Assembly (NCBI RefSeq): GCF_032854445.1
Contig: NC_088296.1
Coordinates: 15,673,485 to 15,737,484 of the forward strand
Reading direction: 5' to 3'
Length of the DNA: 64,000 nt
DNA from: Liolophura sinensis
Lineage: Eukaryota; Mollusca; Polyplacophora; Chitonida; Chitonidae
Shown one piece after another: positions 1-11,100 of the stretch (its first letter is position 1; each line of letters starts with the position of its first letter). Below the pieces are notes generated by a model that did no database searches, was not told where the DNA came from, and worked only from the letters and a program-made list of their open reading frames with translations. The position numbers and the translations under genes are program-made.

Positions 1-690
1 AATTGATAACCAAGCCAAGAGTTGGCTTATGTGTCATATCCCAATTAAAGGAGAAGTAAACTTTAAAAAAAATGACACTTTAGGCTAAAAAGAGCACATT
101 TTTTTCTATCTGGTGATGCCTACTGCATAATTTTGTGATTTTTCCTTGCCATACACGTAAAGCCTGAAAACGGCTAAGCTGGCATAAATCGCTGAGTTCA
201 TCATATCCTCCATCTTTAACACCCCGTAATTTATGCTGGGGGTGTGTTGCCTCTCAGTCAATGAGTCATTAAAACTGCCAGCTTGTTCGTGTAAACTCAG
301 AACCTACATCTAACATCATGATCTCTCGACTGTCAAGCCGAACTGTACTGTTCACTTCCTTCTGGGAAGAAGAGTTCTACTGGAATGTACGAACTGCACT
401 TCAGTGGTTCCGGACCACAATTCTCCTCCTAACACAGAAGACTTCAGCACTAGTTCTTAGGCAAAAATGGAGTCGCCCACAGTGGGTTTTGGCGCTGCCT
501 TTATTCATAATTTATCAACTTGAGGTACATATTAGAATTTTTTTATGGCATGCACCTGCGAGGAAATGCATACTCTTTTCAATGGTATTTGTTTGATATT
601 TAAATTTTCTTCTTTAACACCAGAAAAACCTAACTACTGGATCGTGATGGACACCACTCTCCAGAATAAGCTTAAACCCTCATCTATTCA
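1..690. other. DYM intron 13, no exon seen
   Basis: Both strands were checked for the remaining dymeclin C-terminal exons and none was found. No repeat was recognised. Confidence 0.5.
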
Positions 691-691
691 G

Positions 692-1014
692 TGAGAGTGA
701 GTGAGAGAGTGAGTGAGAGAGTGAGTGAGTGCTTGGAGTTTAGTATCATACTCAACAATTTTCCAGTCATATGATGATGAAGGAATCCTTAGGGTGCATG
801 TAATGTGCCTCCTTGTCGCAGGACAGATTTCCACTGCTCTTTTATCTAGTGCTGCTTCACTGAGATGACTCACCGAAGGCAAGTAAGCCGCCCCACCCGA
901 GCTATTATACTGATACGAGTCAACCAGTCATTGCAAGCGAGAAAGTTACAACAGTCTTAGGCGTGACTTGGCCCAGAATTGATCCTGAATCTACTGGTCC
1001 CGAAACGGACACTT
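692..1014 (-). mobile_element. SINE family B, copy 1 (sense to DYM)
   Basis: Read on the minus strand it runs from a tRNA-like head (GTCCGCTTCGGGACCAGTAG, near 1008-990) through a conserved body to a tail of CTCACTCACT repeats (690-733 on the plus strand as GTGAGTGAGAGA). It matches the copies at 25036, 31112, 31686 and 35636. The head is shared with every unit of the adjoining 100-bp array. Confidence 0.75.
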
Positions 1015-1986
1015 TGGAGAGAGCGCACTTACTGTGTCTATGTTCTGTAGAATGTCCTGAAATGTTGGGTGAGACCTGAATGGTGTGAATCTACTGGTCC
1101 CGAAGTGGACACTTTGGAGAGAGCGCACTTACTGTGTCTATGTTCTGTAGAATGTCCTGAAATGTTGGGTGAGACCTGAATGGTGTGAATCTACTGGTCC
1201 CGAAGCGGACACTTTGGAGAGAGCGCACTTACTGTGTCTATGTTCTGTAGAATGTCCTGAAATGTTGGGTGAGACCTGAATGGTGTGAATCTACTGGTCC
1301 CGAAACGGACACTTTGGAGAGAGCGCACTTACTGTGTCTATGTTCTGCAGAATGTCCTGAAATGTTGGGTGAGACCTGAATGGTGTGAATCTACTGGTCC
1401 CAAAGCGGACACTTTGGAGAGAGCGCACTTACTGTGTCTATGTTCTGTAGAATGTCCTGAAATGTTGGGTGAGACCTGAATGGTGTGAATCTACTGGTCC
1501 AGAAGCGGACACTTTGGAGAGAGCGCACTTACTGTGTCTATGTTCTGTAGAATGTCCTGGAATGTTGGGTGAGACCTGAATGGTGTGAATCTACTGGTCC
1601 AGAAGCGGACACTTTGGAGAGAGCGCACTTACTGTGTCTATGTTCTGCAGAATGTCCTGAAATGTTGGGTGAGACCTGAATGGTGTGAATCTACTGGTCC
1701 CGAAGTGGACACTTTGGAGAGAGCCCACTTACTGTGTCTATGTTCTGTAGAATGTCCTGAAATGTTGGGTGAGACCTGAATGGTGTGAATCTACTGGTCC
1801 CGAAACGGACACTTTGGAGAGAGCGCACTTACTGTGTCTATGTTCTGTAGAATGTCCTGAAATGTTGGGTGAGACCTGAATGGTGTGAATCTACTGGTCC
1901 CGAAACGGACACTTTGGAGAGAGCGCACTTACTGTGTCTATGTTCTGTAGAATGTCCTGAAATGTTGGGTGAGACCTGAATGGTGT
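987..1986 (-). repeat. 10 x 100-bp array made of a DYM exon end, splice donor and SINE head
   Basis: Units start at 987, 1087, and so on to 1887, with exact 100-bp spacing and only a few substitutions each. In transcript sense each unit has 54 nt identical or nearly so to the end of DYM exon 13, then GTAAGTGCG intron sequence (about 16 nt), then about 29-30 nt of the SINE B head. The unit at 1887-1986 contains the true exon end. Confidence 0.95.
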
Positions 1987-2115
1987 GAACAGCTCCTTCT
2001 GATACAGAAGCGTATACAGAAGATTGGGGTTGTGATGAAGTGACGAGGACAGGCATGAGTTGATAATTTCTAGCACCATTCGGATGACCTCCTCTAAAAC
2101 TGCTAACTCCTGGAT
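1933..2115 (-). CDS. DYM: DYM coding exon 13, overlapping a tandem array
   Basis: 183 nt, 61 codons (520-580). It contains [38 protein letters not shown] and [13 protein letters not shown]. The donor GTAAGT follows at 1932-1927. The last 54 nt (18 codons, from TPFRSHP to the end) form the first unit in transcript order of a 10-copy tandem array that continues into the intron, so nine more donor-bearing copies lie downstream. Exon 14 and the C-terminus were searched for down to position 1 and not found. Confidence 0.93.
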
Positions 2116-5100
2116 CTGAAAAGACAGCAAGGCTTTTTACTTGGACATGATGGCTTTAATTTGACTTGTTTAACGCCACACTCAAAAAGATTTACTTTTA
2201 TACAACAGCCATCACTTTATAGAAAAACAAAGCCCCTGAGAGAAAACCACCGACCTTTCGCAAGTTACACAACAACTTTCCCTTATGTGATGTTCAGATA
2301 TAAAAATTATCTTGAACAAAGGCAAGTGGTTTCAAAGAATGTTCTACTGCTTATTGTCACCAAAGCCTCACAAACATGACAAATGAGGGAGTTACAAATT
2401 TCGTTTCCACAACTGAGTTTTGAACCTGCACCTTGTGTGTCCTTGACAGGCAAGTGCCTCTAACCACAAGAACATGTAGATTGACAGAGGCATTACTTAT
2501 GGATAACAATTCCTGGATTTATTGTGTTGGTGACGTTTCGATGTAGGTTCTTACATCGTTATCAAAACATATGGTTGGTTGGTGACGTTTCGATGTAGGT
2601 TCTTACATCGAAACGTCACCAACACAACAAATCCAGGAATTGTTATCCATAAGTAATGCCTCTGTCAATCTATACCATCCCAATTCCTAAATGCCTCTGA
2701 AAGAAGCCACAAGAACATGGCCCACATCCCTTGCTTATTAACAAACACCTACACACATATTTGGAGCCGCTGTTGCATGGAAACCATGGTGTGATAAATA
2801 GACAACGAGATCAGAATTACAGCACTGCTCTGAACACGAAGACCAGACTGCTGTACGAACTGCTCTTCGTTATTACTTACTGAGTCTTCGGAATCCTGTA
2901 TTTCGGGGTTTTTTTGTGACATCTTGGACAGCTGACAATCGGATCTGTTCAATCAACCGTGTGTGTTTTTTACAAAGCTGAGCAAACAGACTGTTAAGAG
3001 ACAGAAAAGAAATTTATTTGCTTGGTGTTTGACACCGTAATCAAGAATATTTCACTTCTACCACGGCTGACAGCATGGTGGGTGGAAATCCATAACCATC
3101 CCAAGGTGGAAGCATTTTATTAGTTTTTTGGACTAATGTAACTGATCATTAATATCTTTTTTTGAGTGAGACAATTTGCTTGATACTGACTGATTTATCT
3201 ACCTGACAGCGCCACTTCAGAGTTTTTTGTGTAGTCTGATTAATATCTTACCAGAAAAACTTCAGTGTTGGCATCAAATGGCCATTACCTGCTTCTGAAG
3301 GTGCACTCTTACAGGCCAAACTTTAGGTGAAATACGGTTATCTAAATGGAGGCGGTCACGAGGTATTTTGGGCACAAAACCAAATATTCATGACAAAATC
3401 TTTCAATGCAAAACCATGTGATGATGTGAAAGGATAATACTTTTACCCACACAAACAATGTTTGTTTTATGGATGTAGTTAAATGAATAGGATAGAAAAT
3501 TCATTTATTTATTTGATTTGATTAGTGGTTTACACCGTACTCAAGAATATTTCACTTGTACAACGGCAACCAGCATTATGGCGAGTGGAAACAGGGCAGG
3601 GAAACCAGAGAGAGGAAGCCAGTATGAGCTGGGCTTGAACTCACAGCGACCGCATTGGTGAGAGGCTCCTGGGTCATTACGCTGGATAGAAAACAAGGTA
3701 GAAATATCTATTGGCCTGAAAATGTCTCTGTCTAGATTTTCCTGAACAGAAATTTAATGCTTATTATGGTGCACTATCTTTATTATCTAGGAAGACTTAA
3801 AACTTTGAGTAAAATGAAGAACATATGCTAACAATGTTATGTGTAGTCAAACTTTCAAGCAAGGCACACTCACGGGAGGTAACTCTTGTCAAGGAAAGAC
3901 AACTGTTACCTGACTATCCTCTGAGCCACATAAGGATGAAGGTTTCTGAAATGGGCGGACATGTTTGCCAAAGCTGCCAGACAATTGGTGTGCAGATACT
4001 TGTCCTGAAAGATAAGCACAGTTATTGTTTAGATTAGTGTGAAAAATAACTTGAGTCAGGAATGCAGGCTAGTGTGTGTTTGTGGAAATTTTAATATCAA
4101 TCTTTAAATTTTGTATCTTCCTTTCCTATTTTAGCTGAAAATTGTGGTACAATAACTTACCCAGATTTTACGCTGACAAGCAATATTTTGACCTTGTTAC
4201 ATAAGAAACAACAACTTTTAATGTGATCTGAAATTTTGACTCCAGTCTATAAAGATTTCTACATGGATCAGGACATGATCTGCATATATATGCCGATGTA
4301 TTATATACTGAGGTCATGGGGCCCAAAAAAGGGTAGATAAAAAGGGCAACAAAATCGTTCAACTGCAGGAAGTGTTTTGACAGAAAAAAATGTAATAATG
4401 GAAAATTGCAAATTTGCAAAGCTGCAAGTGTTTTGGCAGAAAAAGATATAATATCTGAAAATTGCAAACTTTGCAAAGCTGCAATATTCTGCAAGAAGCC
4501 CCTTGTTAACTGATAAAGAAGACAATCCTTAAGCAATGTGGTTCCGTAGTAATCGAGTGATTTTGGAAATTTTACAATTCTTCCCACCGGGGTGAAGGGG
4601 ATCCCACCCATGACTACACGACCATGAGTAAAAATTTAAGTGAGCATGTCATAGTCATCCAGGGCTAAAAGTACCCTTTTAAGAATTATGTCACAGACAA
4701 AAAAGACAGGACAGCATAAATCTAACTCAGAGATGCCTGTTATAGCTGAGCACCTACCCTCATACGAGTCATGTTGTACTGTATAGTCCGAATCACTACC
4801 AAGATTAACAGACCCCCTAGGGTGATCTCGCTGATGACGCGCTCCTTAAACCAGGGGATTGTCTGCAATGTCTGAAAATTTAAAATTCAATACAAAAACA
4901 TGTTTTTCCAGATAATTAGTGTAGGTAAAAAGTGAACCAATTTTATAACTTATTAATATTCACATGCTTCTGAAGACGCAGTGGTATTGCTGAATCATAA
5001 ACTGCAATGCTATCGACATTCAGAAAAATACATTCCTGTGGACTTACAATTTCGTGGACAGATTTACTGAAGAATTCATCCTCGCTGAGCACCAGTAAGA

Positions 5101-8100
5101 TGATTAAAGCCATGTAGATATGGTGAGAGTTTCTGTCAGGGGCGTGGTACAGGATCTTCAGTATTGGCAACACCTGAAATGACACGAGGCAACTGTAGCG
5201 AATGCAGACCAAAATAATCTTCAACACAAACGTGCGTAAAATAAAAACGGTTTAACATACACTGAAAGCAAACAGTATCCCAGGTTCCGTTTAAAGTTTA
5301 GTGTTCACTGTCCTGGAGGTCACCTTCAAAGTACATGGCGAAAAAACTGCCGAGTTCAATGTCCTCCCTAATTCTTAAGACAAGCTCTCCTTCGCTCTTT
5401 CCTTTCACATTTCATTCCTTAGTTAATTACTATACACTTCCAGGAGTTCTACTAAAATGTGGACTTGGATTTTCCTGTCAGTTTAGGTTTACTGCAACTT
5501 TGTAAATAACCACAGTAAGAAGACAATAAATGTAATTTAGGTGTCCATTAGTATTTAGTATCAGTTCTTAGCACACATGTCACGACAGCAACAATCCAAA
5601 TATAAAAGAAAGCAACACTTCAAAATCACATAAGGCAACAAATCAAATACAAAAAAAATAAAAACATCTCAAATCACAAAAAGCAACAATACATCCAAAA
5701 AATGCTTCGAGCTCTCCTGTAGGAGACACAAAAATGCAAACTTTGGCTCAATACATGAAGTACACAAATCATGAATTTAGTAATTTACGGTAATTAATAT
5801 GCATACAGAGCATCAGTAATGGAACATCCCTTTGTGTTACGGTCCTTTATAAAACTTCACTTCAATACATACCACATTTTTTAGATACCAACCCTAACAT
5901 TCTGTTTAACTTTGATTCTAATACACAATACACCAAGAAGGAATTCAGCAATTTATGGTATTTAATATGTACAAACCAAATCAACAATGGAATATCCCCC
6001 TGTTATTATGCTCTACATCTGCTCAAACCCTGAGCTTAATACCTTCAGTAGTCTTTTTCTGATACCACCAATAACATTGCTTTCCCAGTTATTGGACACC
6101 AAAGCCGACCCTCAGGGTACGACATAAGCTATGCGTATTTGTGTAGATGTACTTTGTACAGGCGAGCTATAAATGAGGCAACACTTGAAATCACACGGGG
6201 AAAAGGCAACACATACAATTATAATTCAGGCAACATCTGACATTAAAATTAGCCACAGTTCCAATGATAAATGAGTCAACATCTATGATTACCACAGACG
6301 GAAAAACTTCAAAACATATGTGATGACCTCTATAAAACTATGTCGAAGCATCAAAAAAACAAGATCCAAATTCACACAAAGCAATCCTTGAAATTCCAAA
6401 TATTGGAATGAGACTTCAAGACCAATACGCACAGGATATACTAACCAGCTGGTCTGTGTTTGTTCGTGACAGTATGAATGCCTTCATGTGGGAATTCCTA
6501 TGCACCAGAAGATACAACAACAACGTTGTTTGATCATCTTTCAACATGCTGCATATTGTAGTGTAAAGCTTTGAGAAGTCTATTTTGAATGTGGCCACAG
6601 CTTGGGTCGGAAGGGTGTTCGACTGATCTGAAAATGAAATGACCCAATTTCAAAAATACATGAAACAGGATCATTTTTTTATTTATTTATTTTTTTTTGA
6701 CAAAACAATTATCCTTAACTCGGAATTAATTATCTCGGAATGGGAGATATTTAAGAGTGTCCAAACAATTAGAGTTTCCAAAAACAAGATAAATTATGGT
6801 TGTGCTTTTTTCTCATCAGGATAGAATGGCCTAGACCGAAAATGTATGGTTGTATTTTGCATTGACTTATATAATTTCGTGTTTTTTTTTCAAATCCAAG
6901 TTTTTTGATAAAAATGAAAGAGAAGTAATCAAAAATCCAGAGTCTCTTATGCCTGCTTTCTTCTGCATTGAACTTTCTCTTAAATTTGAATAAAGCCCCA
7001 GCCTCAGGTTCAGAAAGTAATCTTAGACTTAAGTCAAAATTTTAAATCACTTTAAAACTGTTACTTCTATAAATGTAACAAGATCAAAATATTGCTTGAC
7101 AACATAAAATTTTGGGTCTGTTATTGCACAACAAATTTCAGCTAAAATGATGGAATAGAACATATTAAGTTTATTGATTAAAATTTTAACTTAAGTCTAA
7201 GATCGTTTCATGACCCCGGGCCTGGTCTTTTCATGTAAACAGCCCATCTTTGAATTTACATATGTGAATGCAAGTAATTCCATTCATGAAAATTTTTAAC
7301 TGACTGACCTTGGGAGTTTGTGAAGGAAAAGAGAGCTTCTCTGTAAGGATTATGTAAGCCTTTCTCATTTGTACAGTGGTTAGCTAAGATCAGGATAAAC
7401 AGCAAGCTCTGATTGGCTAGAATAGCATCGTTGATTTCGTCTTCGGATTTCTTTTGTTTTCCACCAAACCCCAAGGTAAGAACACTCCACAGGCCACCTG
7501 TAAATGAGAAGAAATCATGGCAGATTAGGCGGAAATGTAACACAATAAAACATCAATCGCTGGAGTAATCTTATTTATTTGAATGTTTTCCTTTACACCA
7601 TGCTCTAGAATAATTCATATGCCCATCACTGATGACTGCTGGGTAACATCTACCAAAGGCCACATGCCCACCATTGATCAACTGCTGGGTAACATCTACC
7701 AAAGGCCACATGCCCACCATTGATCAACTGCTGGGTAACAGCTACCAAAGGCCATATGCCCATCATTGATCCACTGCTGGGTAACAGCTACCAAAGGCCA
7801 TATGCCCATCATTGATCGACTGCTGGGTAACATCTACCAAAGGCCATATGCCCACCACTGATCCACTGCTGGGTAACAGCTACAAAGCCATATGCCCACC
7901 ATTGATCAACTGCTGGGTAACATCTACCAAAGGCCACATGCCCACCATTGATCAACTGCTGGGTAACAGCTACCAAAGGCCATATGCACATCATTGATCA
8001 ACTGCTGGGTAACAGCTACCAAAGGCCATATGCCCATCATTGATCAACTGCTGGGTAACAGCTACCAAAGGCCATATGCCCATCATTGATCAACTGCTGG

Positions 8101-11100
8101 GGAACAGCTACCAAAGGCCATATGCCCACCACTGATCAACTGCTGGGGAACAGCTACCAAAGGCCATATGCCCATCATTGATTGACTGCTGGGTAACATC
8201 TACCAGAGACCATATGCCCATCACTGATCGACTGCTGGGTAACATCTACCAGAGGCCATATACCCATCACTGATCCACTACTGGGTAACATCTACCAAAG
8301 GCCATATGCCCATCACTGATCCACTGCTGGGTAACATCTACCAGAGACCATATGCCCATCACTAATCGACTGCTGGGTAACATCTACCAGAGACCATATG
8401 CCCATCACTGATCGACTGCTGGGTAACATCTACCAGAGACCATATGCCCATCACTGATCCACTGCTGGGTAACATCTACCAAAGGCCATATGCCCATCAC
8501 TGATCCACTGCTGGGTAACATCTACCAGAGACCATATGCCCATCACTAATCGACTGCTGGGTAACATCTACCAGAGACCATATGCCCATCACTGATCGAC
8601 TGCTGGGTAACATCTACCAGAGACCATATGCCCATCACTGATCCACTGCTGGGTAACATCTACCAGAGGCCATATGCCCATCACTGATCCACTGCTGGGT
8701 AACATCTACCAGAGGCCATATGCCCATCACTGATCCACTGCTGGGTAACATCTACCAGAGGCCATATGCCCATCACTATTGACTGCTGGGTAACAGCTAC
8801 CAAAGGCCATATGCCCATCATTGATCAACTGCTGGGTAACAGCTACCAGAGGCCATATGCCCATCACTGATCGACTGCTGGGTAACATCTACCAGAGACC
8901 ATATGCCCATCACTGATCGACTGCTGGGTAACAGCTACCAGAGACCATATGCCCATCACTGATCGACTGCTGGGTAACATCTACCAGAGACCATATGCCC
9001 ATCACTGATCGACTGCTGGGTAACATCTACCAGAGACCATATGCCCATCACTGATCGACTGCTGGGTAACATCTACCAGAGACCATATGCCCATCACTGA
9101 TCGACTGCTGGGTAACAGCTACCAGAGGCCATCTGACGACAAATATTACATCAGCCAAACATGTTTCCTTGTTCTAACCCTCAGAGCTGAGCCCCAAATG
9201 AGGCAGTAACAAGGACAATTTTTAAAGCCTTTGGTACGACCTGACCTGGGTCTTATCTCAGGTCTTTGATGTAAACGCTCTAACCATTAGGCCACCCAAG
9301 CGGTCCATTTTCAGAGAGACTGTCGTTTTGCTGAAGTACAACTAGATGTACATATAGGCATCTCAGTCATCATCTTATTCAACAAGAGCTCAGATGGTTA
9401 GCACAGCATAATGACCCGGCAGCCTCTCACCAATGCGGTCGCTGTGAGTTCAAGTCCAGCTCATGCTGGTTTCCTCTCTGGCCGTACGTGGGAAGGTCCT
9501 TCAGTAACCTGTGGATGGTCGTGGGCTTCCCCAAGCCCGGTTTCCACCCACCATAATGCTGGCTGCTGTTCTATAAGTGAAATATTCTTGAGTACAGCAT
9601 AAAACATCAATGAAATAAATAAACAAATACTCAACAAGATGTGCTCTGTCATACAATATATCTGCCCTAAAAACAATGGGGTGATGAATCATTGTTATTT
9701 TCTCCAGAAGTACATCATCAACACTTCCAATAATGTCTACAAGCACCTTTCTAACACCACCAGAGCTCCCCCACCCCCCAAAAACTGTATCATACAAAGT
9801 CAATGTCGATGCTTGCGTAGTGTAATAAAAAAAAATAAGGATTATGAGAAACCAGCGCCCATGAAGTTGTTGATTAAAGTTTTAACACGCTGCCTCTTTT
9901 TAACATGTATACCATTAAATATGTTGATTTATATACACATTAAAGTGCTACTTCAGTGCCAAGAGAAAACAGGCAGAAATGCCTAAATGACATGAAAGAT
10001 ATCCTATGGAATATAGCTATAGCACCACGCTTCACACAAAATTCTGCAGTTTCCTTAAAATTTCCCTGATGTGACGTGATCATTTTCCTTATCCCGCATC
10101 AGACATAATACTCCGCTTTTCACTGGACAACAACAGTCACATGGGGTACAGATATATTCTCAAATCCTGCCGTCAACATCCAATGTGTCTTTTGAGTAGG
10201 TTATCTCCCTTTGTTGTGGTCAAACAATGGTCACATTGCTGATGGGATTCACCCATACATCGGTCTTCTGCACTGAATTGATGAGTCTTTGCAGGAGAAT
10301 TTTTTTTTACATGGTGACTCATTGATAGGATATGCAAATATATGGTGTCAATAATCCTCACATGGTGACTCATTGATAGGATATGCAAATATATGGTGTC
10401 AATAATCCTCACATGGTGACCCAGTGATAGGATAGGCAAATATATGGTGTCAATAATCCTCACATGGTGACTCAGTGATAGGATATGCAAATATATGGTG
10501 TCAATAATCCTCACATGGTGACTCAGTGATAGGATAGGCAAATATATGGTGTCAATAATCCTCACATGGTGACCCAGTGATAGGATAGGCAAATATATGG
10601 TGTCAATAATCCTCACATGGTGACTCAGTGATAGGATAGGCAAATATATGGTGTCAATAATCCTCCTCACAAAACTACGAGGATTATTGACACCATGTAT
10701 TTGAATATCCTATCAATAGGGTAACCATGAAGCTAATATTTTGTGACGCTGAATCAGGCAGATAATAGATGAAGTAAGGCAGATATGCTGGAATGATGTC
10801 ATGCGCATTCGCAAATACGATGTCACTTGTTGCTATAAGTCAATGATGGGTGACGTCAAGTGTTCTTGCATAAATCAGGAAAAACTGGGAATGACAGAAA
10901 ACTTCTGTTTCCGTATTATACTCCTAAACTAAAAATAGCGACTTCAATACATTGTAGTTTTTACAGTTAAAAAAAAGCAATGTCGACTAACTCAATCCTT
11001 ATCACTTTACCTTGCTTTTAGGACGGACAAGTCTTGATGCTACACTAGCTCTTTAAGTTAAAAACAAATAAAGAAGGGAGATAACTCACTGGCTACTGCA

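Noticed and set aside
318-596. 92-codon plus-strand open frame
   Set aside because: No similarity recognised and no splice context; lies in dymeclin intron 13.
1285-1779. Two 64-codon plus-strand frames
   Set aside because: Shadows of the 100-bp array; the coding sense of the repeated part is the minus-strand dymeclin exon.
987-1986. CRISPR-like array
   Set aside because: Units are contiguous 100-bp repeats without spacers, in a eukaryotic intron.
7809-7997. Open frames on both strands in the 46-bp array
   Set aside because: Satellite sequence without coding features.
10173-10670. 165-codon minus-strand open frame of 17-residue repeats
   Set aside because: Its openness follows from a 51-bp tandem unit lacking a stop in that frame; no start context, splice sites or conserved domain support a gene.
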